DNA from: Gordonia pseudamarae
Lineage (GTDB): Bacteria; Actinomycetota; Actinomycetes; Mycobacteriales; Mycobacteriaceae
Assembly (NCBI RefSeq): GCF_025273675.1
Contig: NZ_CP045809.1
Coordinates: forward strand, 1,798,001-1,862,000
DNA: 64,000 bases
Direction: 5' to 3'
Part shown: one piece after another, positions 53,588-61,622 of the stretch
Layout of the letters: each line of letters begins with the position of its first letter
Numbering within the stretch: the first letter of the stretch is position 1
Translations under genes and position numbers: made by a program
The notes under the pieces: model-generated
Seen by the model: the letters and a program-made list of their open reading frames with translations, nothing else
The model's database searches: none
What the model was told of the DNA's origin: nothing

Positions 53588-55018
53588 ATGACCACTTCGA
53601 CCGAGGACCACACATCGTTGGTATCCGGTTACCTGCAGCACATCGCCGACCAGTGCGCGGCCGACGACTCGGGGAGGGTGGCCGACTACATCCCCGAACT
53701 CGCCGCCGTCGATCCCGGACGCTACGGGCTGTCCCTGTGTGCGCACGACGGATACATCTACTCGGTCGGCGACACCGCGACGGAGTTCACCATCCAATCG
53801 ATCTCCAAACCGCTGACCTACGCGATGGCGTTGGGCGGGCACGGCGCCGACGCGGTCGACGCGAAGATCGGGGTGGAACCGTCGGGGGAGGCGTTCAACG
53901 AGATCAGTGTGGATGCCCGCCGCAGGCCGCGTAACCCGATGATCAACGCGGGCGCGATCACCGCCGCATCCATGCTGCTCCCATCCGAACGTCAGGTCGC
54001 TCCCGAGACGGTCGAGGCCGCATTCGCCGGGCTGGTCGACTTCTACTCCGCCTGCGCGGGCCGGCGCCTGGTCGTCGACGAGCAGGTATACCGGTCCGAA
54101 CGTGCCACCGGATCGCGCAATCGTGCGATCGCGTACATGCTCGACAGTTTCGGGGCACTCACCACCGACCCCGACGCCGCGCTCGATCTGTACTTCCGGC
54201 AGTGTTCGCTGCGGGTCACCACCGAGGACCTCGCCGTCATCGGCGTGACGATCGCCTGCGGCGGCACCAATCCGCGCACCGGCCGCCGGGTGTTCAGCCG
54301 GAGTACCGCACAGCGACTGCTGAGCGTGATGACCACCTGCGGCATGTACGACGGCGCGGGGGACTGGGTCACCTCGGTCGGGATACCGGCCAAGAGCGGT
54401 GTCGGCGGCGGGATCCTGGGCTCGTTGCCGGGGCAGCTGGGAATCGGGGTCTTCTCGCCGCGCCTGGACGCCCACGGCAACAGCGTGCGCGGGGTGGACA
54501 CCTGCCGGCACCTGTCGGCGGATCTGGGGCTGCACATGTTCAACATCACCCGCGAGAGCCGGGTGACGATCCGCTCGGTGTACGACATCGGCGAGTTCGG
54601 GGTCGGAGCCGAATGGTCCGACGGCCAGCGGGCGTATCTGCGCGGCTGCCGCGACCGGGTGCGGGTGTACGAGCTACAGGGCGACCTCACCTTCAGCGGG
54701 GCGGAAAGTGTGCTGCGGCGTATCGGCCACGACATCGACATCGACGCCTGCGACATCGTGATCGTGGAGATCTCCCGCATCGACGTCGTCGATCCGGTCG
54801 CCCGTCGCATGGTGCTCGGCAGCGGACTGGGCCTGTCGGCGCGGGGCAAGCAGGTGCTGCTCGTCGACCCGGACGGGCTGGTCCGCGAGGGGGTTCGGCG
54901 GGCCGGAAAGCGGGGAGAGACGCTGATCTCGGTCGGTAGTGAACTGCCGCAGGTGCATTCGACGATGGAATCGGCTGTCAGCCACGCCGAGTCGATGCAG
55001 CTGGAGGGTGCCCACTAG
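53588..55018 (+). CDS. glsA: Glutaminase with C-terminal STAS domain
   Basis: This beta-lactamase-fold glutaminase hydrolyses glutamine to glutamate and ammonia. The 476-residue protein has the catalytic Ser71-x-x-Lys74 in [18 protein letters not shown], and AKSGVGGGI. After the 310-residue catalytic domain comes a STAS domain (about 358-470; [18 protein letters not shown]). Its ribosome site TAGGAGA seems to lie at the right end of the IS110 element, 14 bases after the transposase stop, so the promoter may now come from the IS. Confidence 0.93.
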   Translation: MTTSTEDHTSLVSGYLQHIADQCAADDSGRVADYIPELAAVDPGRYGLSLCAHDGYIYSVGDTATEFTIQSISKPLTYAMALGGHGADAVDAKIGVEPSGEAFNEISVDARRRPRNPMINAGAITAASMLLPSERQVAPETVEAAFAGLVDFYSACAGRRLVVDEQVYRSERATGSRNRAIAYMLDSFGALTTDPDAALDLYFRQCSLRVTTEDLAVIGVTIACGGTNPRTGRRVFSRSTAQRLLSVMTTCGMYDGAGDWVTSVGIPAKSGVGGGILGSLPGQLGIGVFSPRLDAHGNSVRGVDTCRHLSADLGLHMFNITRESRVTIRSVYDIGEFGVGAEWSDGQRAYLRGCRDRVRVYELQGDLTFSGAESVLRRIGHDIDIDACDIVIVEISRIDVVDPVARRMVLGSGLGLSARGKQVLLVDPDGLVREGVRRAGKRGETLISVGSELPQVHSTMESAVSHAESMQLEGAH

Positions 55019-55028
55019 ACTCTGCGGG

Positions 55029-55712
55029 ATGCGTGTGGTGATTGCGGAATGCCAGGTCGACTACGTCGGTCGGCTCACAGCCCACCTGCCGATGGCCAAG
55101 CGGCTGCTGCTGATCAAGTCCGACGGATCGGTGAGCGTGCACGCGGACGATCGTGCGTACAAGCCGCTCAACTGGATGAGCCCGCCGTGCCGGCTGGCCG
55201 AGGTGCAGGTGCCCGACGGCACCGACGCCCAGGCGTACTGGGTGGTCACCAACAAGGGCGGTGAAGAACTGCGGATCACCATCGCCGCCATCGAACACGA
55301 CTCCCAGCACGAACTGGGCATCGACCCGGGGCTGGTCAAGGACGGGGTCGAGGCGCACCTGCAGGAGTTACTCGCCGAACACATCGAGACGCTGGGCGCC
55401 GGGCACACACTGATCCGGCGCGAGTACATGACAGCGATCGGGCCCGTCGACATCCTGTGCCGGGATGCCGACGGCCAGACCGTGGCGGTGGAGATCAAGC
55501 GGCGCGGTGAGATCGACGGGGTGGAGCAGCTCACGCGGTACCTGGAACTGCTCAACCGCGACGCCACCATCGCCCCGGTATCGGGGGTGTTCGCCGCCCA
55601 ACAGATCAAACCGCAGGCCCGGACCCTCGCCGAGGATCGTGGCATTCGCTGCGTGGTTCTGGACTACGACGAACTGCGTGGCACCGAGAGCGCCGAGTTC
55701 AGGCTGTTCTGA
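55029..55712 (+). CDS. nucS: Mismatch-specific endonuclease NucS/EndoMS
   Basis: NucS cuts both strands at mismatches and replaces MutS-MutL in many Actinobacteria. The 227-residue protein has the N-terminal DNA-binding domain and a RecB-like nuclease with Asp141, Glu155 and Lys157 (PVDIL and VEIKRRG). It ends in EFRLF, which fits a C-terminal sliding-clamp-binding tail. The gene starts ten bases after the glutaminase stop. Confidence 0.94.
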   Translation: MRVVIAECQVDYVGRLTAHLPMAKRLLLIKSDGSVSVHADDRAYKPLNWMSPPCRLAEVQVPDGTDAQAYWVVTNKGGEELRITIAAIEHDSQHELGIDPGLVKDGVEAHLQELLAEHIETLGAGHTLIRREYMTAIGPVDILCRDADGQTVAVEIKRRGEIDGVEQLTRYLELLNRDATIAPVSGVFAAQQIKPQARTLAEDRGIRCVVLDYDELRGTESAEFRLF

Positions 55713-55735
55713 CCGGGCGCGCGAACGGCGCCCGG
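55713..55735. terminator. Hairpin between convergent nucS and coiled-coil gene
   Basis: An 8-bp stem, CCGGGCGC/GCGCCCGG, with a seven-base loop begins at the nucS stop, in the gap to the convergent gene. Confidence 0.55.
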
Positions 55736-55742
55736 CCGGGCG

Positions 55743-56792
55743 TCAGCGGTGTGCCCTGTCTGATGTGATCTTTGCCTCACCTGACAGTGTCCGGTTGATC
55801 AGGTCCACGTCGTCGACCTCCGAGGCCAGCAGGAGCGGGTCGTCCTTGCCCTCGTGGGTGAGCTTCTCGGGCAGTTCGTTGAGCAGGCCGCGGATCTCGA
55901 TGACCTGGCTGATGATGTTGCGCCGCACCGTGTCGGCGGAGCTGAGCAGTTCGCGCGAGCGGGCCAGTCGCGCCTGCGCGATCTCCCGTGAACGTTCCCT
56001 GGTGGCCAATGCGTCGGTGTCGGCCTTCTCGCGGATCTCGCGGGCACGCTCGGTGGCCTCACCGATGCGCTTGTCGCCGAGCGCCTTGGCCTCGTTGGTG
56101 GTCTTCTCGGCCAGGGTCTTGGCTGCCTTGGTGGTGGACTGCGCGAATGCCTGTGCCTCGCCGCGGGTCTTGTCGGCGAAGGTCTGCGCCTCGGTCCGCG
56201 TGCTCGTGGCGAAGGCCTGCGCCTCCTTCACGGTCTTGTCGGCCGCGGCCTGGGCGTCCTTGACCGTCTTGTCGGCCAGCGAATGGGCCTCCCGGCGGGT
56301 CTTCTCCGCGGCGGCCTCGGCATCGCGCCTGACCTTCTCCGCGTTGGTCTGCGCGTCGCGCTTGAGCTTGCCGGCGAAGGACTGTGCCTCCGAGCGGGTC
56401 TTGTCCGCCTCCTCCTTGGAGGACTTGCGCAGGTTGTCGGCCTCCTGCCGGGCGATCGAGAGGGTCTCGGCGGCCTCGGACGAGGCCTCCGCACGCATTT
56501 CGGAGGCCTCGTCCGAGGCGAGCTGCAGCATCCGGGACAAGCGTTCGCTCATGCCCTGGGCGGTGGTCGGCGGAACCGACAGCCGGTCCACCTCGCCGCG
56601 CAGTTCTGCGATCTCGTCACGGGCGCCCTGGAGGTGGGCGGCCAACTCGCGGGCATTGGCCGCCGCGGCGTCGCGGTCCGCGGCCAGCAGCCGCATCTCG
56701 GCGTCGACGCGACGCAGGTGCTCGATCACTTGTTCGCGGTCGAAACCGCGCATCACTACGGTGAATGTATCCGTCCCCGGTCCAACTGCCAT
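55743..56792 (-). CDS. DivIVA-like long coiled-coil protein with 11-residue repeats
   Basis: This 349-residue protein opens with a DivIVA-type motif (FTVVMRGFDREQVIEHLRRVD, about residues 10-30). It then forms an almost unbroken helix of Ala, Lys, Glu and Thr. From about 120 to 240 it repeats an 11-residue unit of the form EAQxFAxKTxx (EAHSLADKTVK, DAQAAADKTVK, EAQAFATSTRT, EAQTFADKTRG), resembling LEA/apolipoprotein-type amphipathic helices. It may be a cytoskeletal or membrane-surface scaffold. No enzyme domain is seen. Confidence 0.75.
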   Translation of the reverse strand: MAVGPGTDTFTVVMRGFDREQVIEHLRRVDAEMRLLAADRDAAAANARELAAHLQGARDEIAELRGEVDRLSVPPTTAQGMSERLSRMLQLASDEASEMRAEASSEAAETLSIARQEADNLRKSSKEEADKTRSEAQSFAGKLKRDAQTNAEKVRRDAEAAAEKTRREAHSLADKTVKDAQAAADKTVKEAQAFATSTRTEAQTFADKTRGEAQAFAQSTTKAAKTLAEKTTNEAKALGDKRIGEATERAREIREKADTDALATRERSREIAQARLARSRELLSSADTVRRNIISQVIEIRGLLNELPEKLTHEGKDDPLLLASEVDDVDLINRTLSGEAKITSDRAHR

Positions 56793-56817
56793 GTCGCAGA
56801 GTTTAGCCGAGTCGGCG

Positions 56818-57312
56818 TCAGTGTCCTACGTTGTGAGCGGCCGGTTCGACAAGCTCAAGAAGAACGCCACCAGCGTCTTTGGGATGTACGAAATTGATCC
56901 GCGAATCCGCTGTGCCACGTTTGGGCGCGGGGTACAGGACACGGATTCCGGCGCCGGTGAGCCGTTCGGTGACGGCGTCGACGTCGGTGACCCGGACGGC
57001 GAGCTGCTGCAGTCCGGGGCCGCTGCGCGCGATGAACTTGGCGATCGTCGATTCCTCGTTCAGCGGGGCCAGGAGCTGGATGACGGCGGCGCCGGAGGCG
57101 TCGGCACCGGCGGGTCCGATCATCGCCTCCTCGACACCCTGTTCGGCGTTGGTCTCCTGGTGCAGCGTCACGAAGCCGAGGTGGTCCTCGTACCACTTCT
57201 TGGCGGCGTCGAGATCGGGGACGGCGATACCGACGTGGTCGACGGCGGTGACGAGATCTGCGATGAGGGCTGTGGCCGGGGTGGCAGCGGGGTCTGCCGA
57301 TGGTGTGGTCAT
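56818..57312 (-). CDS. mce: Methylmalonyl-CoA epimerase
   Basis: This VOC-superfamily enzyme interconverts methylmalonyl-CoA epimers in propionate and odd-chain lipid catabolism. The 164-residue protein has [21 protein letters not shown] with metal ligand His26, then QQLAVRV and the terminal VLLELVEP with the conserved Glu. Its divergent neighbour is a thiolase, the same pairing as Rv1322A-fadA4 in M. tuberculosis. It links functionally to the PduO adenosyltransferase through B12-dependent mutase. Confidence 0.92.
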   Translation of the reverse strand: MTTPSADPAATPATALIADLVTAVDHVGIAVPDLDAAKKWYEDHLGFVTLHQETNAEQGVEEAMIGPAGADASGAAVIQLLAPLNEESTIAKFIARSGPGLQQLAVRVTDVDAVTERLTGAGIRVLYPAPKRGTADSRINFVHPKDAGGVLLELVEPAAHNVGH

Positions 57313-57413
57313 GGTCTCACGGTAGCCTTAGACGCCGAACGCCCGAACGCCCGCTCGGTCGATTGTCGTCGGTGTGGCGTGGTTCGGTCCCTGAACTACC
57401 GTGGAGGATTCCC

Positions 57414-58598
57414 ATGTCGACGGTCATTGTCGCCGGTGCACGTACGCCTTTCGGTCGCCTGAGCGGCGGACTCAAAGATTTCAGCGGTGTCGACCTGGGC
57501 GCGGTCGCCATCAAGGGTGCGCTGGAAAAGTCGGGTGTGCCCGCCTCCGAGGTGCAGTACGTGATCATGGGGCAGGTTCTCACCGCCGGTGCCGGTCAGA
57601 TGCCCGCCCGGCAGACCGCCATCAAGGCCGGAATCGGCTGGGACGTGCCCGCGCTCAGCATCAACAAGATGTGCCTGTCGGGTATCGATGCGATCGCCCT
57701 GGCCGATCAGCTCATCCGCGCCGGTGAGTTCGACGTGGTCGTGGCCGGCGGTCAGGAGTCGATGACCCGTGCGCCGTACATCCTCCCCGGCGCGCGCGGC
57801 GGCTACCGCTACGGCAACGCCGAGATCCTCGACCACACCGCCTTCGACGGTTTGCACGACGTGTTCACCGATCAGGCGATGGGCCTGCTGACCGAGCAGG
57901 GCAACGACACGGACGGGTTCACCCGGCAGCAGCAGGACGAGTTCGCCGCCCGCAGCCATCGGCTCGCCGCCACCGCGCAGAAGAACGGTGTGTTCGCCGA
58001 CGAGATCGTCCCGGTGAGCATTCCCCAGCGTAAGGGCGATCCGGTCGAATTCACCGAGGACGAGGGCGTGCGCGCCGACACCTCCGCCGATTCGCTGGGC
58101 CGGTTGCGTCCGGCGTTCCGGAAGGACGGCACTCTCACCGCGGGCAACTCGTCGCAGATCTCCGACGGAGCCGCTGCTGTGGTCGTGATGAGCAAGGCCA
58201 AGGCCGAGGAACTCGGGGTCACCTGGCTGGCCGAGATCGGTGCGCACGGCGTTGTCGCCGGCCCTGACTCCAGCCTGCAGGCCCAGCCCGCGAACGCCAT
58301 CGAGAAGGCTTGTGCGCGTGAGGGGATCGCGGTCGGCGACCTGGACCTGATCGAGATCAACGAGGCGTTCGCTGCCGTCGGTCTGGCCTCGGCCAAACAA
58401 CTCGGCGTGGACGAGAGCATCGTCAACGTCAACGGCGGCGCCATCGCCATCGGGCACCCGATCGGCACTTCCGGTGCGCGCATCACCCTGCACCTGGCGC
58501 TGGAGTTGCAGCGTCGTGGCGGCGGGATCGGCGCTGCCGCGCTGTGCGGTGCGGGCGGTCAGGGTGATGCGCTGATCGTGCGGGTCCCGAAGGCGTGA
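57414..58598 (+). CDS. Acetyl-CoA C-acetyltransferase (thiolase)
   Basis: This 394-residue thiolase condenses or cleaves acyl-CoA. It has the nucleophile Cys87 in [10 protein letters not shown], the [11 protein letters not shown] histidine and the second cysteine in [10 protein letters not shown]. The ATG at 57414 follows GGAGGATTCCC. By synteny it corresponds to FadA4 of M. tuberculosis. Confidence 0.94.
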   Translation: MSTVIVAGARTPFGRLSGGLKDFSGVDLGAVAIKGALEKSGVPASEVQYVIMGQVLTAGAGQMPARQTAIKAGIGWDVPALSINKMCLSGIDAIALADQLIRAGEFDVVVAGGQESMTRAPYILPGARGGYRYGNAEILDHTAFDGLHDVFTDQAMGLLTEQGNDTDGFTRQQQDEFAARSHRLAATAQKNGVFADEIVPVSIPQRKGDPVEFTEDEGVRADTSADSLGRLRPAFRKDGTLTAGNSSQISDGAAAVVVMSKAKAEELGVTWLAEIGAHGVVAGPDSSLQAQPANAIEKACAREGIAVGDLDLIEINEAFAAVGLASAKQLGVDESIVNVNGGAIAIGHPIGTSGARITLHLALELQRRGGGIGAAALCGAGGQGDALIVRVPKA

Positions 58599-58604
58599 GA
58601 GGAG

Positions 58605-58631
58605 ATCTCTACTACACCCGGTAGTAGAGAT
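58605..58631 (+). terminator. Hairpin after thiolase gene
   Basis: A perfect 11-bp stem, ATCTCTACTAC/GTAGTAGAGAT, with a five-base loop is followed by TGGGGG. It starts seven bases after the thiolase stop. Confidence 0.6.
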
Positions 58632-58657
58632 TGGGGGCATTCGGCACAATGGGGAGC

Positions 58658-59014
58658 ATGGTGAAAAGCATCTTCGACTTCAGCACACCCGCCAAGCGTT
58701 TCCGTTTTGTCGCAATCCTCGAGGCGATCACGTGGCTGGCCCTCATCATCGCGATGATCGTCAAGCGGGTGGCCGACAACGACGGGGCGGTGGCGGTGCC
58801 GGGCATGGTGCACGGCATCGTGTTCGTCGCCTTCGTGGTGGTCGCGATCATCACCGCGGTGGCACTGAAGTGGAGTCCCGGGGTGACCGCACTGGCGCTG
58901 GTGTCGAGCATCCCGCCGTTCGGCACGCTGGTGTTCGAGTGGTGGGCCGCACGCAAGGGGCACCTCGCCGAGCTGTCCACCGGTCCCGTCGAGGCGGCCG
59001 CGGCAGCCGCGTAG
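58658..59014 (+). CDS. DUF3817 membrane protein
   Basis: This 118-residue protein with three hydrophobic segments begins MVKSIFDFSTPAKRFRFVA, the DUF3817 signature, and includes GMVHGIVFVAFVV. ATG 58649 is an alternative start, and a GGGGAG lies between the two. The function of the family is unknown. Confidence 0.8.
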   Translation: MVKSIFDFSTPAKRFRFVAILEAITWLALIIAMIVKRVADNDGAVAVPGMVHGIVFVAFVVVAIITAVALKWSPGVTALALVSSIPPFGTLVFEWWAARKGHLAELSTGPVEAAAAAA

Positions 59015-59024
59015 TCCGGCGGTG

Positions 59025-60260
59025 ATGAGCGCGGCCCCGCCCGAGCTTCCGTCCACGGCGGCCCGCGCCCGGCTCTGTGTCACCGCGATCTTCGCGCTGA
59101 ACGGTTTTCTCGCCGCGCTGTGGGTGGCGCACATCCCGGTGATCGGTGACCGGGCACAGGTGTCGCACGCCCAGCTCGGCGGACTGCTGCTGCTCATCGG
59201 GGCGTGCGCGTTCGTGGCGATGCAACTGTGCGGACCGGTGATCGACAGGTGGGGCTCACGCCCCACCACCGTCACCGGCGCGCTACTGCTCTGCGTCGCC
59301 GTCATCGGACCGGCGCTCGCCCGCGACCCCGAAACGCTCGCGGTGTCGCTGGCGTTGTTCGGATTTGCCAACGGCGCCCTCGACGTGTCGATGAACTCCC
59401 AGGCCGTCGCGGTCGAGCGGGCCTACCGGCGCCCCATCATGTCGGCCTTCCACGGATACTTCTCCGTCGGCAGTCTCATCGGCTCGGTCCTGGTGGCCCT
59501 CACCCTGTGGCTCGACGCGGGGGTGGTGCCCACGGTGATCGGCGGCGCCGTCTTCGGTGCGGCCGTCGTCGCGGCGGTCAGGCCGGGCCTGGTACCGCGC
59601 GGCTATGGCGATCCCCGGATCGAGATGTCCACCGCCGGCACCGTCGCCGCGGTCGGGGACCGGAGGCCACCGAGCCCGAGGTGGTGGCGGGAGGTCGACC
59701 GGCGGCAGCTGGTGGTGCTCGCGGCGGTCGCATTCGCGGTCATGCTGGCCGAAGGCACCGCCTACGACTGGAGTTCGCTGCACATCGTGGAGACCTTCGG
59801 CACCGCCGACGCCGTCGGCGCGATCGCCTTCGGGGCGTTCAGCGCCGCCATGACCGTCGCCCGTCTCGGCGTCGACCGGATCGCCGCGACGTTCGGTCCG
59901 GTGCGTCTGGTGCGCTACGGGGCGCTCATCGCGGCCGTGGGGATGCTCATCGCGGTCCTGGCTCCGTCCGCACCGCCGGCCATCGGCGGCTGGACAGTGT
60001 TCGGGATCGGTCTGGCCGGACTGATCCCGCAGATCTTCACCGCGGCCGGAAACCTCACTGTGCACGCCGGCGGCCGGGTGATCTCGGTGGTCGTCGGTTG
60101 CGGCTACCTGGGCATGCTCGCCGGCCCCGCCCTCATCGGCTTCCTCAGCGGTGCCATCGGATTGTCGGGTGCACTGGTCGTCGCGATCGTGGCGCTCGTG
60201 CTCGCCGCGTCGGCAGCCGGGGTGGTCGCTCCCGGCGCTCGCATCGCTCCCACCTCGTGA
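59025..60260 (+). CDS. MFS transporter
   Basis: This 411-residue protein with about twelve hydrophobic segments belongs to the major facilitator superfamily. It has an inter-helix loop, DRWGSRPTTVTG, of the DRxG type between helices 2 and 3, and NGALDVSMNSQAV in helix 4. A charged central loop (about 200-230) divides the halves. The substrate is not predictable. The gene starts with ATG 59025 right after a GTG at 59022. Confidence 0.85.
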   Translation: MSAAPPELPSTAARARLCVTAIFALNGFLAALWVAHIPVIGDRAQVSHAQLGGLLLLIGACAFVAMQLCGPVIDRWGSRPTTVTGALLLCVAVIGPALARDPETLAVSLALFGFANGALDVSMNSQAVAVERAYRRPIMSAFHGYFSVGSLIGSVLVALTLWLDAGVVPTVIGGAVFGAAVVAAVRPGLVPRGYGDPRIEMSTAGTVAAVGDRRPPSPRWWREVDRRQLVVLAAVAFAVMLAEGTAYDWSSLHIVETFGTADAVGAIAFGAFSAAMTVARLGVDRIAATFGPVRLVRYGALIAAVGMLIAVLAPSAPPAIGGWTVFGIGLAGLIPQIFTAAGNLTVHAGGRVISVVVGCGYLGMLAGPALIGFLSGAIGLSGALVVAIVALVLAASAAGVVAPGARIAPTS

Positions 60261-60272
60261 CACACTGGACAG

Positions 60273-61250
60273 GTGACTCGACCCACTCGTCGGCAGCAGG
60301 CCGCCGCTGCCGTAGCAATGTCCGGGGCGGTGGACCTCACCGCCCTCAAGGAGCGCGCCGACGCACAGCGCGCCGCGGCCCAGAACAGCAATCGACGTGC
60401 CCCGCAGGCCGAACCCGTCGCCGGGCCCGGCGACGAGAATCCCGCCGCGCCGGTCACGGGTGGTCCGGCGGTCATCGACGTCACCGACGCCACCTTCGAG
60501 GTGGACGTGCTGGAGCGCTCCACCCGCCAACTGGTGGTCGTCGATCTGTGGGCCACCTGGTGCGGACCCTGTAAGCAGCTCTCGCCCATTCTGGAATCGC
60601 TGGCTGCGCAGGCCGGCGGGGCATGGGTGCTGGCGAAGGTCGACGTCGACGCCAACCCCGGAATCGCCCAGGCGTTCCGGGCACAGTCGATCCCGATGGT
60701 CATCGCGATCGCCCAGGGGCAGCCGGTCACCGCATTCCAGGGTGTGCAACCGGCCGGTCAGGTCTCGGCGTGGATCGACGACATCCTGGCCAAGGTCGGC
60801 CACACCTTCACCGGTGCGGCGGAGGCTCCGGCCGACGAGCCCGTCATCGACGAGCGGATGGCAGCCGCCGACCAGCTGATGAACGACGGCGATTTCGACG
60901 GCGCGCTGGCCGCGTACAAGACGATCGCCGCCGACGAGCCGGCAAACACCGAGGCCGCCTCGCTGGTGCGCAATCTGGAATTCATGTTGCGCGCGAACGC
61001 CCACGATCCGTCGATCGTCGACACCGCGGCCCCCGGTGATGTCGACGCCCAACTCGCCGCGGCGGATGTCCAGCTGGCCAACCAGCAACCCGAGGCCGCC
61101 TTCGACCGCATCATCGCGTTGGTGAAGGTGACCTCCGGTGACGATCGCACCACCGCCCGTACCCGGCTGCTGGAGCTCTTCGAACTCTTCGATCCGGCCG
61201 AGCCGTTCGTCATCGCCGCCCGGCGCAAACTCGCCAGCGCCCTGTTCTGA
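60273..61250 (+). CDS. Thioredoxin-domain co-chaperone (CnoX/YbbN-like)
   Basis: The 325-residue protein has a disordered N-terminus, a thioredoxin domain (about 66-180) with a complete WCGPC motif (Cys97, Cys100), and C-terminal TPR-like helices (about 195-325). This is the YbbN/CnoX layout. Unlike E. coli CnoX, which has SQHC, both redox cysteines are kept, so it may be an active reductase as well as a chaperone. GTG start. M. tuberculosis has a comparable gene (Rv1324) beside fadA4. Confidence 0.88.
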   Translation: MTRPTRRQQAAAAVAMSGAVDLTALKERADAQRAAAQNSNRRAPQAEPVAGPGDENPAAPVTGGPAVIDVTDATFEVDVLERSTRQLVVVDLWATWCGPCKQLSPILESLAAQAGGAWVLAKVDVDANPGIAQAFRAQSIPMVIAIAQGQPVTAFQGVQPAGQVSAWIDDILAKVGHTFTGAAEAPADEPVIDERMAAADQLMNDGDFDGALAAYKTIAADEPANTEAASLVRNLEFMLRANAHDPSIVDTAAPGDVDAQLAAADVQLANQQPEAAFDRIIALVKVTSGDDRTTARTRLLELFELFDPAEPFVIAARRKLASALF

Positions 61251-61254
61251 ACCA

Positions 61255-61299
61255 CACATGTGCTGTTGGCTCCGGAATCCGGAGCCAACAGCACATGTG
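61255..61299. terminator. 45-bp perfect palindrome, probable terminator
   Basis: Two 21-base arms (61255-61275, 61279-61299) are perfectly complementary around a three-base AAT loop, starting four bases after the cnoX-like stop. There is no T-tract. Such a long flawless stem is more than termination requires and might instead be a mobile or regulatory palindrome. Confidence 0.65.
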
Positions 61300-61325
61300 G
61301 CGGATCGTCATCTGAGTCGGCGGCC

Positions 61326-61622
61326 GTGGCTTCTCGAAAAATAGTTGAGTTCCACACGTCGTGGAGCGTGGCCATTGCCGAGAAATGGCTGCACCTCCAC
61401 TCACGCGCTCCGGATCTGCCGATGGGGGCGTTAGCGAGCATGCCTGGCGCCGACAACGTGATCATCGGACGGTGTGCGCGGGCCTCTGACGCATACAGCT
61501 CAATCTGGATGGCCACGGTGGACGAAGGAGCCAATCGAGCCGAGGCGCTCGCAGGTCTCGGTCGCTTCTCCAAGCCGGGTGCAAGTGGACGCCAAGTGGG
61601 ATGGGTGAGCCTGGCGCCATGA
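61326..61622 (+). CDS. Hypothetical small protein coupled to MMPL gene
   Basis: A frame of 98 codons from GTG 61326 ends in a TGA that overlaps the MMPL start (ATGA at 61619), the arrangement of a translationally coupled pair. I recognise no family. The protein includes WSVAIAEKWLHLHSRAP and ADNVIIGRCARASDAYSSIW. Base composition here is less GC-rich than in the neighbours, and no good ribosome site is seen, so it may be a gene remnant. Confidence 0.4.
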   Translation: MASRKIVEFHTSWSVAIAEKWLHLHSRAPDLPMGALASMPGADNVIIGRCARASDAYSSIWMATVDEGANRAEALAGLGRFSKPGASGRQVGWVSLAP

